Source of the DNA: Streptomyces tibetensis | GTDB taxonomy: Bacteria; Actinomycetota; Actinomycetes; Streptomycetales; Streptomycetaceae | Length of the DNA stretch: 64,000 nt | Direction of reading: 5' to 3' | Assembly (NCBI RefSeq): GCF_007655005.1 | Contig: NZ_SZVW01000014.1 | Location: forward strand, 224,249-288,248 | Shown: in pieces, positions 42,289 to 52,015 of the stretch | Layout of the letters: each line of letters opens with the position of its first letter | Position numbering within the stretch: the first letter of the stretch is position 1 | The notes under the pieces: model-generated | The model's database searches: none | Told to the model about the DNA's origin: nothing | What the model saw: only the letters and a program-made list of their open reading frames with translations | Position numbers and translations under genes: made by a program

Positions 42289-45200
42289 ATGACGCACGTC
42301 GCACGACTTCGCAGCCGGGCGAGACGTTGGGCGGGCCCCCTCGCCGGACTGACCGCCGCCTCGATGCTGCTCGCCCTCGCCGGCCCCACCGTCTCCGCGC
42401 AGGCGGCCCCGGAGGCACCGGCGCCCGAAGCGGCGGACCTCACCGAGGGCCTGGCCCTGTGGTACAAGCTCGACGCCGGCACCGGCACCACCGTGACCGA
42501 CGCCTCCGGCAAGGGCCGCGACGGCACCGTCAACGGCACCGCCGACTGGTCGACATCCGGTCAGGGGCTCGCCTTCGACGGATCGGACACCTACATCAAG
42601 GTGCCGGACGACATCATGAAGGGCATGGACTCGATCACCGTCTCCATGGACGTGCTGATCGACTCCGCCCAGAGCACGCCCTACTTCCTCTACGGCTTCG
42701 GCAACACCAGCGCGGGCAGCGGCAACGGCTACCTTTTCACCACGGGAAACTCGCTCCGCACCTCCGTCGCGACGGGCAACTGGTCGACCGAGCAGACCAC
42801 CAAGCCCTCCGACTCCCACAACCTGACCCGCGGAGTGTGGAAGCACCTCACCTACGCCCAGACCGGCTCCACGGGCGTGCTCTACGAGGACGGCGTCGAG
42901 GTCGGCCGCAACACCTCGGTCACCACCGAGCCCGGCGCCATCGGATCCGGCATCACCAAGGCCAACTACATCGGCAAGTCCGTCTACGACGGCGACAAGC
43001 TCTTCAAGGGCCGCATCCGCGACTTCCGCGTGTACGACCGGGCCCTGGACGGCTCGGAGGTCGAACAGCTCTCCCTCCCCGTCGCCACGCAGGGCGTCGC
43101 CGCCGACAAGGACGCCCTCAGCCTCGGTGACATCAGCGGCGTCACGTCCGACCTGGACCTGCCCAGGACGGGGCAGGCCGGCGGCTCCGCCATCAGCTGG
43201 GCCAGCGACAACCCGTCCGTGGTGTCCGGCACCGGCAAGGTGACCCGCCCCGAGGCAGGCTCACCGGACGGCCGCGCCACGCTCACGGCGACCCTGAAGA
43301 AGGGCACCGTGACCGGTACCAAGACCTTCGACGTGACGGTCCGCCCCGCACTCGACGACGACGCCGCCACCCGGCAGGCCGCAGACGATCTCACGGTCCA
43401 CAATCTCGACGACGCGCGCGGCAACCTCACCCTGCCCGAGAGCGGCACGTACGGCACGGCCGTCACCTGGTCCTCCGCGAAGCCGGACGTCCTCTCCGCC
43501 GACGGCGAGGTCCACCGCCCCGCGCACGGCGACGGCGCCACCACCGTCGAACTGACCGCCACCGTCACCAAGGGCGAGGCCCGAGCCAGGCGAGTGCTGA
43601 CGGCCAAGGTGCCCGAACTGCCCGCCGCGGCGCCCCTCAAGGGCTACGTGTTCAGCTACTTCACCGGCGAGGGCACCTCCGACGGCGAGCAGCTCTACGC
43701 CGCCCTCAGCAAGGGCAACGACCCGCTGCACTGGCGCGAACTGAACGACGGCAAGCCGGTCCTCACCTCCACGCTCGGCGAGAAGGGCCTGCGCGACCCG
43801 TTCATCATCCGCTCCCCGGAGGGCGACAAGTTCTACCAGATCGCCACCGACCTCAGGATCTACGGCAACGGCGACTGGGACGCCTCCCAGCGCACCGGCA
43901 GCAAGTCCATCATGGTCTGGGAGTCCACCGACCTGGTGCACTGGACGAACCAGCGCCTGGTCAAGGTCTCGCCCGACAGCGCCGGCAACACCTGGGCGCC
44001 GGAGGCGTTCTACGACGCCGAGCGCGGCGAGTACGTCGTCTTCTGGGCGTCGAAGCTGTACGACAAGGCCGACCACTCCGGTGACACGTACAACCGCATG
44101 ATGTACGCCACCACCCGCGACTTCTACACCTTCAGCGAGCCCAAGGTCTGGATCGACCGCGGCTACTCGGTCATCGACTCCACGATGATCCGGCACGACG
44201 GCACGTACTACCGCCTGTCCAAGGACGAGCGGAACAACAGCTCCTCGACCCCCAACAGCAAGTTCATCTTCGAGGAGAAGAGCGATTCGCTACTGAACCC
44301 GTCCTGGACCCCCGTCGCCGAGGGCATCGGCAAGGGCGCGATGAACGCCGCCGAGGGACCGCTGGTGTTCAAGTCCAACACCGAGGAGAAGTGGTACGCG
44401 TTCCTCGACGAGTTCGGCGGCCGCGGCTACATCCCGTTCGAGACGACCGACCTCGACTCCGGCACCTGGACCCCCTCCACCGGCTACGACCTGCCCGCCA
44501 AGCCCCGGCACGGCACCGTGCTGCCGGTGACCCAGGCCGAGTACGACCGGTTGCTGCGCGCCTACCAGCCGGACCAGGTCGTGCGGAACGTCGAGGACGT
44601 CTCCGTGAAGACCGCGATCGGCCGGGCGCCGGTGCTGCCGGCCACGGTGATCGCCGAGTACGCCGACGGCGTCAAGCGGCCGGTCTCCGTCGACTGGGAG
44701 GACGTCCCGGCGTCGAAGTACGCCCAGGCCGGCACCTTCACCGTCACCGGCAGCCTGCCGGGCGGCGCCGCCACCCCGGTCAGGGCCGAGGTCGCCGTGT
44801 CCGCAGAGGGGCCGGACGTCCCGGCCGGACTGCTGCTGCACTACGCCTTCGACGAGACCGGTGGCAGCATCGCCCGTGACTCCAGCGGTCACGGCCACCA
44901 CGGCACCTATGTGCGCACGCCCGCGTTCGGCACCGGTGTCGACGGCGGCTCGTTCCAGATGTCCGGCGGCTCCGACTCGCCGTATGTGAAGATCCCCAAC
45001 GGGGTGCTGAAGAACGCCGACAGCGTCACGGTGTCGACGTACGCCAAGTGGAAGGGCGGCAGCAGCTTCCAGTGGCTGTTCGGGCTCGGTCCCGACAGCG
45101 ACAAGTACCTGTTCGCCACTCCGTCCAACGGCGGCTCCAGCCTCTACTCCGCCATCACCAAGGCGAGTTGGTCGGCGGAGTCGAAGCTGACGGCCGGCTC

Positions 45201-47505
45201 GCAGCTCACGCCCGGCCAGTGGCGGCACGTCACCGTGACGCTGGACGGCGCCACCGGCACGATGGTCCTCTACGCCGACGGTGTCGAGGCGGCCCGCACC
45301 ACGACCACCATCAAACCGTCCGAGCTGTACGACGCGGCCAAGGACCACAGCGGCTACATCGGCAAGTCCCTCTACGCCGCCGACCCCTACTTCGGCGGCG
45401 AGGTCGACGACTTCCGCATCTACGACCGTGCCCTCACCGGCGCCGAGGTCATGGAACTCAGCGGCAACACGGCGGGCATCGCCAAGGCCACGCACCCGTC
45501 GCTCAAGGTCGACGCACTCGTCGACAACGCGGCCGGCACGATCACCCTGCCGATGAAGGCGGGCACCGATCTCACCGCCCTGGCACCGGAGTTCGCGCTC
45601 GCCGAGGGCGCGACGATCAGCCCCGCCTCCGGCAGCGTCCGCGACTTCACCAAGCCCGTGACCTACGAGGTCACCGGGTCGGACGGCAAGAAGCGCACCT
45701 GGAAGGTCTCGGCTCTCATCATGAGGACACCGGCCCTGCCGGGGCTGAACGCCGACCCGAACATCGTGCGCTTCGGCGACACCTTCTACATCTACCCGAC
45801 GACCGACGGCTTCGAGGGCTGGAGCGGCACACAGTTCAAGGCCTACTCCTCCACGGACCTGGTCCACTGGAAGGACCACGGCGTCATCCTCGACCTGGGG
45901 CCGGACGTGAGCTGGGCGGACAGCCGGGCCTGGGCGCCGGCGATGACCGAGAAGGACGGGAAGTACTACTTCTACTTCTGCGCCGACGCGAACATCGGCG
46001 TGGCCGTCTCCGACTCGCCCACCGGCCCGTTCAAGGACGCCCTGGGCAAGCCACTGCTCAAGGCCGGTGACTTCCGCGGCCAGATGATCGATCCGGCGGT
46101 CTTCACCGACGACGACGGCAAGCAGTACCTCTACTGGGGCAACGGCCGCGCCTACGTCGTCCCGCTCGGCGACGACATGACCTCCATCGACACCTCGAAG
46201 GTCCAGGACATCACCCCGAGCGGCTACAACGAGGGCACCTTCGTCATCAAGCGCAAGGGCACCTACTACTTCATGTGGTCGGAGAACGACACCCGGGACG
46301 AGAACTACCGCGTCGCCTACGCGACCGGCCCCTCGCCCACCGGCCCGTGGACCAAGCAGGGGGTGATCCTGGAGAAGGACCTCTCCCTGGGCATCAAGGG
46401 GCCGGGCCACCACTCCGTGGTCCACGTCCCCAACACCGACGACTGGTACATCGCCTACCACCGCTTCGCCATCCCCGGCGGAGACGGCACGCACCGCGAA
46501 ACAACCATCGACAGGCTGGAGTTCGGCTCCGACGGCCTGATCAAGAAGGTCGTCCCGACCCTGGACGGCATCGACCCGGTCACCGTCGTCCACGCCGGTC
46601 CGGACACCACCGGCACCGAGGGCGAGGCGATCACGCTCGCCGGAACCGTCTCCGGGACCGGCACCCCCGAGTGGACCGTCCAGGACGGCGCCCCGTGCAC
46701 CGTCAAGGACCCGTCGGCGGCCCGGACCGCCCTCACCTGCACCGACGACGGCACCTTCACGGTCACCCTCACCGGCGGACGCGGCACCGACACCGCGACC
46801 GTCAAGGTGTCCAACGCCGCCCCGTCGATCACCGCCGCCAAGGGCCCCGGCTCGCCCGTGCCGGTGGGCAGGACCGCCGTCGTCACCGCGTCCTTCGACG
46901 ACCCGGGCACGGCCGACCGCCACACCTGCACGGTCGACTGGAAGGACGGCGGCCGGCCCACGGCGGGCACGGTCACCGACTCCGGCTGCCGCGCCGCACA
47001 CGTCTACGACGAGGCGGGCGTCCACCGGCCCGTCATCACGGTCACCGACGACGACAAGGGCACGGACACCACCACGCTCGCGGAGCTGATCGTCTACGAC
47101 CGTGCCGCCGGGCCCGCCGCCGGCGCGGGCACGATCACCTCACCGGCCGGTGCCTACCCGGGCAGGCCGGGACTGACCGGGAAGGCGGCGTTCACCCTGG
47201 CCGCCCAGTACCGCAAGGGAGCCACCGCCCCCACCGGCAAGGCCACGTTCGTCCTCGGCTCCGCCCGGCTCACCTTCCGCTCGACCGGCTCGGACTGGCT
47301 CGTGGTGAACGGCTCCCGGGCCGTCTACCAGGGCACCGGCACGGTGGGCGGCACGAGCGGCTACGCCTTCCGGGTCACCGCCACCGACGGGCCGGACACC
47401 TTCCGCATCAAGATCTGGAAGAAGTCCACCGGCGACGTCCTCTACGACAACAAGACCGGAGCCCGTACGAAGGGAGTCATCACCGTCGGAAACCACCGGC
47501 GCTAG
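42289..47505 (+). CDS. Giant secreted glycosidase with two GH43-type catalytic modules
   Basis: Secreted enzyme of 1738 aa. ATG 42289 is preferred over ATG 42262 because AGAGGA lies upstream; a signal peptide follows (GPLAGLTAASMLLALAGPTV ending near AQAA). Order: LamG-like domain (51-265, LALWYKLDAGTGT), two Ig-like domains (268-443), GH43-like module 1 (451-757; GLRDPFIIRSPEGDKFYQIA), bacterial Ig group 4 (765-840), second LamG (848-1056, LLHYAFDETGGSIARDSSG), a beta domain (1068-1143), GH43 module 2 (1147-1425; LNADPNIVRFGDTFYIYP with the catalytic-base Asp), PKD-like repeats (1435-1603) and a C-terminal beta domain. GH43 enzymes are arabinofuranosidases or xylosidases. A perfect terminator follows, so it is monocistronic. 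Confidence 0.9.
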   Translation: MTHVARLRSRARRWAGPLAGLTAASMLLALAGPTVSAQAAPEAPAPEAADLTEGLALWYKLDAGTGTTVTDASGKGRDGTVNGTADWSTSGQGLAFDGSDTYIKVPDDIMKGMDSITVSMDVLIDSAQSTPYFLYGFGNTSAGSGNGYLFTTGNSLRTSVATGNWSTEQTTKPSDSHNLTRGVWKHLTYAQTGSTGVLYEDGVEVGRNTSVTTEPGAIGSGITKANYIGKSVYDGDKLFKGRIRDFRVYDRALDGSEVEQLSLPVATQGVAADKDALSLGDISGVTSDLDLPRTGQAGGSAISWASDNPSVVSGTGKVTRPEAGSPDGRATLTATLKKGTVTGTKTFDVTVRPALDDDAATRQAADDLTVHNLDDARGNLTLPESGTYGTAVTWSSAKPDVLSADGEVHRPAHGDGATTVELTATVTKGEARARRVLTAKVPELPAAAPLKGYVFSYFTGEGTSDGEQLYAALSKGNDPLHWRELNDGKPVLTSTLGEKGLRDPFIIRSPEGDKFYQIATDLRIYGNGDWDASQRTGSKSIMVWESTDLVHWTNQRLVKVSPDSAGNTWAPEAFYDAERGEYVVFWASKLYDKADHSGDTYNRMMYATTRDFYTFSEPKVWIDRGYSVIDSTMIRHDGTYYRLSKDERNNSSSTPNSKFIFEEKSDSLLNPSWTPVAEGIGKGAMNAAEGPLVFKSNTEEKWYAFLDEFGGRGYIPFETTDLDSGTWTPSTGYDLPAKPRHGTVLPVTQAEYDRLLRAYQPDQVVRNVEDVSVKTAIGRAPVLPATVIAEYADGVKRPVSVDWEDVPASKYAQAGTFTVTGSLPGGAATPVRAEVAVSAEGPDVPAGLLLHYAFDETGGSIARDSSGHGHHGTYVRTPAFGTGVDGGSFQMSGGSDSPYVKIPNGVLKNADSVTVSTYAKWKGGSSFQWLFGLGPDSDKYLFATPSNGGSSLYSAITKASWSAESKLTAGSQLTPGQWRHVTVTLDGATGTMVLYADGVEAARTTTTIKPSELYDAAKDHSGYIGKSLYAADPYFGGEVDDFRIYDRALTGAEVMELSGNTAGIAKATHPSLKVDALVDNAAGTITLPMKAGTDLTALAPEFALAEGATISPASGSVRDFTKPVTYEVTGSDGKKRTWKVSALIMRTPALPGLNADPNIVRFGDTFYIYPTTDGFEGWSGTQFKAYSSTDLVHWKDHGVILDLGPDVSWADSRAWAPAMTEKDGKYYFYFCADANIGVAVSDSPTGPFKDALGKPLLKAGDFRGQMIDPAVFTDDDGKQYLYWGNGRAYVVPLGDDMTSIDTSKVQDITPSGYNEGTFVIKRKGTYYFMWSENDTRDENYRVAYATGPSPTGPWTKQGVILEKDLSLGIKGPGHHSVVHVPNTDDWYIAYHRFAIPGGDGTHRETTIDRLEFGSDGLIKKVVPTLDGIDPVTVVHAGPDTTGTEGEAITLAGTVSGTGTPEWTVQDGAPCTVKDPSAARTALTCTDDGTFTVTLTGGRGTDTATVKVSNAAPSITAAKGPGSPVPVGRTAVVTASFDDPGTADRHTCTVDWKDGGRPTAGTVTDSGCRAAHVYDEAGVHRPVITVTDDDKGTDTTTLAELIVYDRAAGPAAGAGTITSPAGAYPGRPGLTGKAAFTLAAQYRKGATAPTGKATFVLGSARLTFRSTGSDWLVVNGSRAVYQGTGTVGGTSGYAFRVTATDGPDTFRIKIWKKSTGDVLYDNKTGARTKGVITVGNHRR

Positions 47506-47515
47506 CCCGGCCGCG

Positions 47516-47559
47516 ACAAGGGCGCCTGACGGGAATCCGACCTGGTCAGGCGCCCTTGT
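47516..47559. terminator. Terminator of the GH43 gene
   Basis: ACAAGGGCGCCTGAC (47516-47530) and GTCAGGCGCCCTTGT (47545-47559) form a perfect 15-bp stem with a 14-base loop, 10 bases after the GH43 stop. It separates that gene from the phosphatase at 47783. Confidence 0.9.
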
Positions 47560-47782
47560 GCTGCGCCCCGGCGCTGATGCCGGCGCACGAGGCGCCCCCG
47601 CCGCCGGCAGGGCCCGGCCGGTCCCCTCGAAGGCCCTGCATGTCGTCCCTGCCCGGGGCGCGGACGGGAGCCGGATGCCGCCGGTTGAGCGAGGCGGGCC
47701 GCGGCGGGATGCTGAAGGCACCGCCCAGTGACGGGTGGCACAGGCCGTGCCGGGCGCGGCAGGAACGAAGTCGGGACACCCC

Positions 47783-50215
47783 ATGGACAACCAACCCGAC
47801 ACGAACACCTCAGAAGGGGGCGCGACGGCGCCCGAGGACGTCGCCGTCGTCATCGACGCCCGCGGTGCCGTGCTGGTGTGGAGCGCGGGAGCCGGGCGGC
47901 TGCTCGGATACGAGCCCGAGGAGGTCGTGGGCCGGCAGGTTTCCCACCTGCTGTCCGCGAAACTGCCCGTGGCGATGCGGCGCCACCTGGCCGTCGGCGA
48001 ACCGTGGACGAGTGACGTGGGACTGCGGAAGCGGGACGGAGGCCGCGTCAAGGCGCAGCTCCGGGGCACCCCGCTGGCGGACGCGCGCGGCAGGACCGCC
48101 TGGGTCGTCACCCCGGCGGCCGTGACCTACCCCGCCGGGCCGACCGAAGAGGAGCCCACGCAGCTGTGGGGCCTCACGCTCGCGCAACTTCCGCTGCCGG
48201 TGGCCGTCTACGACCGTGAGGCGCGGTTCGTGACCTGCAACCAGGTGATGAGCCGGGCCATGGGGCTCACCCCGGACGAGATGAGGGGCAAGACCCTGTG
48301 GGAGATCTACCCCACCCCGCCCCTGGACGAGATCGACCGCCTGCAACGAGAGGTGGTGCGCACCGGCGAGATGATCGTCCGCGAGGAACAGCCCTTCCGG
48401 GCCTCCGGTGAGATCCGCGATCACGCGTGGTCGGTCTTCCTCTCCCCGCTGAAGAACCGGGCGGGGGAGACGCTGGGAATGTCCGCCCTGGTGATCGACA
48501 TCACCGAGCAGTACTGGGCCCGGCGCCGCCTCGCGGTGCTCAACGACGCCAGTACGCGGATCGGCAGGACCCTGGACGTGACCCGGACGGCCGAGGAGCT
48601 GGCCGAGGTGGCGGTGGACGGGTTCGCCGACTTCGCCACCGTCGACCTGCTGGAGGCGGTCGCCCAAGGCCATGAGCCGCAACCCACACCGCCCGGCACA
48701 CAGATCGTCTTCCGCCGTACCGCACAACGGTCGGTGCTGCCGGGATGCCCGGAATCCGTGGTCCCGGAGGGCGGCATCGACATCTGCCCGCCCAGCTCGC
48801 CACCTGCTCGGGCACTGATCACGGGCCGGGGCGCCGTGTACCGGATGGGCGATCCGCTGCTGGGCGACTGGTCGACGGCCCACCCGGCCCGCGCCGAGAG
48901 CGTGCGGAGGTTCGGCATCCACGCGGTGATGATGGTGCCGCTGCGCGCCCGGGGCGTCACCCTGGGTGTGATGCACCTGCTGCGGCACCGCACCGCGGAC
49001 ACCTTCGGCGAGGACGACCTGCTCCTGGCCGAGGAGATCGCCGCCCGGGCGGCGGTGAGCATCGACAACGCCCGCCGCTACACCCGCGAGCGCCACACAG
49101 CGATCACTCTCCAGCGCAGCCTTCTGCCACCCGGGCCACCCCGGGCGCAGGCGCTGGACCTCGCCCACCGCTACTTTCCCGCCGGTTCGGGGGACGAGAT
49201 CGGCGGCGACTGGTTCGACGTCATCGCACTGTCCGGGGGCCGGGTCGCGCTGGTGGTGGGCGACGTCGTGGGCCAAGGGGTGCACGCCTCGGCCGCGATG
49301 GGCCGTCTGCGCACAGCGGTCCGCACGCTCGCCGACGCCGACTTCGCGCCCGACGAGCTGCTCACCCGCCTGGACGACCTGGTCATCCGTCTCGACCGGG
49401 AGGAAGGCCCGGACACACGAGGGCAGGGCGAGGGGACCTCGGCAGAGGTCGGCGCCACCTGCCTCTACGCCGTCTACGACCCCGTCGCCGGCCGGTGCGA
49501 CATGGCCCGGGCCGGGCACCCGCCGCCCGTCCTGGTGAACCCCGACGGGACCGCGCAGGTCCTCGACCTGCCCGCCGGGCCACCGCTCGGCCTGGGCGGC
49601 ATGCCCTTCGAGGCCGCCCGGATCGACGTGGGCGAGGGCACCCTGCTCGCCTTCTACACCGACGGCCTGGTCGAGACCCCCGGCCGTGACATCGACGTCG
49701 GACTGGAGCTGCTGAGCGAGGCGCTGCGGCGCCCGGCCGCCGGCCTGGAGGAAACCTGCGAGGAGGTGCTGCGCAAGGTGCGGGCAGAGCCCGCCGCCGA
49801 CGACATCGTTCTGCTCCTGGCCCGGATCCGGGGTCTGGGCACCGACCGGGTACGCGTCTGGCGGCTGCCCGTGGATCCCGCGGCCGTCGCCGGGGCCCGC
49901 CGCATGGCGAGCGAACAACTGGCCGCCTGGGGACTGGGCGAGCTCGAGTTCGCCACGGAGCTGATCGTCAGCGAGCTGGTCACCAACGCCATCCGTTACG
50001 GTGGTGCCCCCATCGAGCTCCGGCTCATCCGCGCCGACGTCCTCGTCTGCGAGGTCTCCGACGGCAGCAGCACCGCCCCGCTCCTGCGCCGCGCCCGCGT
50101 CTTCGACGAGGGCGGCCGCGGACTGCTGCTCGTGGCCCAGGTCGCCGAGCGCTGGGGGAGTCGTCACACCGCCGAGGGCAAGACGATCTGGGCCGAACAG
50201 CCGCTGCCGGACTGA
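47783..50215 (+). CDS. SpoIIE-type PP2C phosphatase with PAS-PAS-GAF-PP2C-HATPase domains (second copy)
   Basis: Paralogue of the protein at 25103-27499, 810 aa from ATG 47783 (an in-frame start at 47735 is possible). PAS 1 begins DVAVVIDARGAVLVWSAGAG. PAS 2 is VAVYDREARFVTCNQVMSRA and GAF covers about 270-440. The PP2C domain has EIGGDWFDV and VVGDVVGQGV with the metal-binding Asp residues. The HATPase domain has LIVSELVTNAIRYGG and ends AEGKTIWAEQPLPD. It sits inside the arabinoxylan enzyme region, but nothing shows functional linkage. A RICIN fragment begins 19 bases after its stop. Confidence 0.92.
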   Translation: MDNQPDTNTSEGGATAPEDVAVVIDARGAVLVWSAGAGRLLGYEPEEVVGRQVSHLLSAKLPVAMRRHLAVGEPWTSDVGLRKRDGGRVKAQLRGTPLADARGRTAWVVTPAAVTYPAGPTEEEPTQLWGLTLAQLPLPVAVYDREARFVTCNQVMSRAMGLTPDEMRGKTLWEIYPTPPLDEIDRLQREVVRTGEMIVREEQPFRASGEIRDHAWSVFLSPLKNRAGETLGMSALVIDITEQYWARRRLAVLNDASTRIGRTLDVTRTAEELAEVAVDGFADFATVDLLEAVAQGHEPQPTPPGTQIVFRRTAQRSVLPGCPESVVPEGGIDICPPSSPPARALITGRGAVYRMGDPLLGDWSTAHPARAESVRRFGIHAVMMVPLRARGVTLGVMHLLRHRTADTFGEDDLLLAEEIAARAAVSIDNARRYTRERHTAITLQRSLLPPGPPRAQALDLAHRYFPAGSGDEIGGDWFDVIALSGGRVALVVGDVVGQGVHASAAMGRLRTAVRTLADADFAPDELLTRLDDLVIRLDREEGPDTRGQGEGTSAEVGATCLYAVYDPVAGRCDMARAGHPPPVLVNPDGTAQVLDLPAGPPLGLGGMPFEAARIDVGEGTLLAFYTDGLVETPGRDIDVGLELLSEALRRPAAGLEETCEEVLRKVRAEPAADDIVLLLARIRGLGTDRVRVWRLPVDPAAVAGARRMASEQLAAWGLGELEFATELIVSELVTNAIRYGGAPIELRLIRADVLVCEVSDGSSTAPLLRRARVFDEGGRGLLLVAQVAERWGSRHTAEGKTIWAEQPLPD

Positions 50216-50234
50216 CCGCCCGGGCGGTGGCGTC

Positions 50235-50687
50235 GTGCGGCAGGACGCGACCGGTACGCACAACGTCAACTCGACGACGTACTGCACGATCAAGAACGTC
50301 AACAGCGGGCAGTTGGCGGACGTGTACCAGGCCGGCACCGGCGACGGTGTGAACGTCGTGCAGTGGCCGAGCAACGGCGGCACCCACCAGCAGTCGAACA
50401 TCGTGAAGGTCAGCGGTCAGCTCTACAAGATGGTCAACCGGATCAGCGGGAAGGCCCTGGCCATCAACGGCTCCAGTCACAGCAAGGGAGCAAACCTCCA
50501 GCAGTGCACCTACAGCGGCGGCAACAACCAACTGTGGTACTTCGAACCGACCAGCGGTGGATACGTCATCCGCAACTTCGGGTCCAGGCAGGATCTGGAG
50601 GCCGGCGGCAACTCGACGGCCAACGGGGCCGCCATCAACCGGTGGATGGCTCTGAACCAGACCCACCAGGCGTGGACGATCCAGTGA
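50235..50687 (+). pseudogene. RICIN/CBM13 lectin domain fragment lacking signal and catalytic part
   Basis: About 150 residues with the beta-trefoil lectin pattern: YCTIKNVNSGQLADVYQ, VVQWPSNGGTHQQ, ISGKALAINGSSHSKGANLQ, then NQLWYFEP and QTHQAWTIQ. These are the Q-x-W/Q-x-F repeats of RICIN domains, which normally sit at the C-terminus of secreted glycosidases. The only in-frame starts near the 5' end are GTG 50235 and upstream codons inside the phosphatase gene. There is no signal peptide and no ribosome site. It is most simply the tail of a deleted enzyme; a free intracellular lectin is less likely. A strong bidirectional hairpin follows. Confidence 0.65.
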
Positions 50688-50722
50688 CGGGATGCTCCCG
50701 CACCTGGGGGCGGCACACGGTG

Positions 50723-50753
50723 AGGCCGGGAAGCGACGCTCGCTTCCCGGCCT
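50723..50753. terminator. Bidirectional hairpin between the RICIN fragment and GH62 gene
   Basis: AGGCCGGGAAGCG (50723-50735) and CGCTTCCCGGCCT (50741-50753) form a perfect 13-bp stem with a five-base loop. It lies between the convergent ends at 50687 and 50770. Confidence 0.85.
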
Positions 50754-50769
50754 GCCGGTGTCCCGGACC

Positions 50770-51801
50770 TCAGCGCCGGAGTGTCAGAAGCCCCGGACGG
50801 TAGGGCAGGAGGCCGTAGTCGACGCCGTCCGAGCTGGGGCTGCGCCCCTGGTAGAGCAACTGGAGGTTGCAGGGATCGACGGTCATCGTCTGGTCGGCGC
50901 GGGTGCGCAGCAGCTCGCCGTGACTGATGTCGTTGGTCCAGTTCGCTCCGCTGTTGGCCTTGCCGGCGAAGGGGTTGTTCTCGCTGGTGGCCTGCGGTGT
51001 CCACGAGCCGTTCAGGCTGGTGGCCGTGAACGAGCGGAAGTAGCGCCGCTCACTGGCGCCCCGGGCCTCGACGATCATGAGGTAGCGGTTCTGGTCCTGC
51101 AGCTTGTAGACCTGCGGAGCCTCGAACAGGTTCTTCACCGTGTCGCTCATGACCGTCGTGTACGACGAGCCGAAGTTGCCCGGGAAGTTCCCGATCGGCA
51201 TGCTGGCCCGGTAGATCTTGCCGTTGTCACCGGCGAAGAACAGGTACATGTTCTGGCTGTCACCGATGAGCGCCTGATCGATGGGGCCTGTTCCGGAGCC
51301 GGAGATGCTTCCGGTGAACAGCGTCTGCGGAGCCGACCAGCCGTTCGGGTTGGTGGGGTTGGTCGACGTCCGGTAGGAGAAGGCGGGCCCGCCCCACTGG
51401 TAGGTGAGCACCCAGATGTTCTTCGGCGCGAAGTAGAAGAGCGAGGGCGCGACGGCCGCGTTCGACATCGCGTTCTGGCTCGCCGAGGCCATCTCCGACC
51501 AGTTTCCGAACGGGCCGAAGTTCATCGAACCCCAGCGGTTGCCGTTGTCGTGCGTTGTCGCGTAGACGAGCTGCCGCCCGTTGTACGGGGCGACCGTGAA
51601 GTCCTTGAGCGAGACCCATCCCGGCCTGGGCTGGGCCAGTGCGCCTGTCGAAGTCCAGCGGTACGAGGACGGAAGGTCGCACGCTTTGGGGGCGGCGCTC
51701 GCGGCGGTGTTGGCGCCGAGGGCGGCGCCCACGAGCAGTAAGGGTGCCAAGGCGGCGGTCAAGCGTTTCGGGCGGATCCGGAACGGGGGGCGAAACCGCA
51801 T
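50770..51801 (-). CDS. Secreted GH62 alpha-L-arabinofuranosidase
   Basis: Arabinoxylan-debranching enzyme, 343 aa. ATG 51801 has AAGGAGG upstream. A signal peptide (KRLTAALAPLLLVGAALGAN, ending AASA) precedes the five-bladed propeller: CDLPSSYRWTSTGALAQPR, then GWVSLKDFTVAPYNGRQLVY with the catalytic-base Asp of the K-D-F motif, MNFGPFGNWSEMASASQNAM and FFAGDNGKIYRASMPIGNFP, all highly typical of GH62. It removes arabinose side chains from xylan. It has no CBM, unlike some Streptomyces GH62 enzymes. Codon 21 in the signal peptide is TTA (complement of 51739-51741), suggesting bldA dependence. It is divergent from the xylanase and likely shares its operators. Confidence 0.95.
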   Translation of the reverse strand: MRFRPPFRIRPKRLTAALAPLLLVGAALGANTAASAAPKACDLPSSYRWTSTGALAQPRPGWVSLKDFTVAPYNGRQLVYATTHDNGNRWGSMNFGPFGNWSEMASASQNAMSNAAVAPSLFYFAPKNIWVLTYQWGGPAFSYRTSTNPTNPNGWSAPQTLFTGSISGSGTGPIDQALIGDSQNMYLFFAGDNGKIYRASMPIGNFPGNFGSSYTTVMSDTVKNLFEAPQVYKLQDQNRYLMIVEARGASERRYFRSFTATSLNGSWTPQATSENNPFAGKANSGANWTNDISHGELLRTRADQTMTVDPCNLQLLYQGRSPSSDGVDYGLLPYRPGLLTLRR

Positions 51802-51874
51802 CAGAGGGCCTCCTTGGAAGGGGGGGAGGTGACGCCGGTGAACTGCGGAACGGCCGTACCAGGAACAATAAGTT

Positions 51875-51885
51875 CGAAACATTCG
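51875..51885. promoter_or_regulatory. Xylanase-type operator, copy 1 (one mismatch)
   Basis: CGAAACATTCG differs by one base from the palindrome CGAAACTTTCG found upstream of actinomycete xylanase genes. It is the copy nearest the GH62 gene, 74 bases from its start. Confidence 0.55.
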
Positions 51886-51992
51886 AAGAATTTCCCGAAC
51901 CTTTGACGCCACAAGCTAGAAACAGGAAGCTCATTGGTCAAGATGTCGCGCTGATCTGTCTGCAAAAGCTTGCGCACTGCACGGCTACCGGA

Positions 51993-52005
51993 TCGAAAGT
52001 TTCGA
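51993..52005. promoter_or_regulatory. Xylanase-type operator, copy 2 (perfect)
   Basis: TCGAAAGTTTCGA is a perfect odd-length palindrome with a central G, containing GAAAGTTTC. It lies just upstream of the candidate xylanase promoter. Confidence 0.75.
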
Positions 52006-52015
52006 AGAAGGATCT

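Noticed and set aside
44290..47025. A 911-codon minus-strand frame inside the GH43 gene
   Set aside because: It mirrors the codon pattern of the sense gene and has repetitive Gly/Val/Arg composition, no ribosome site and no domain.
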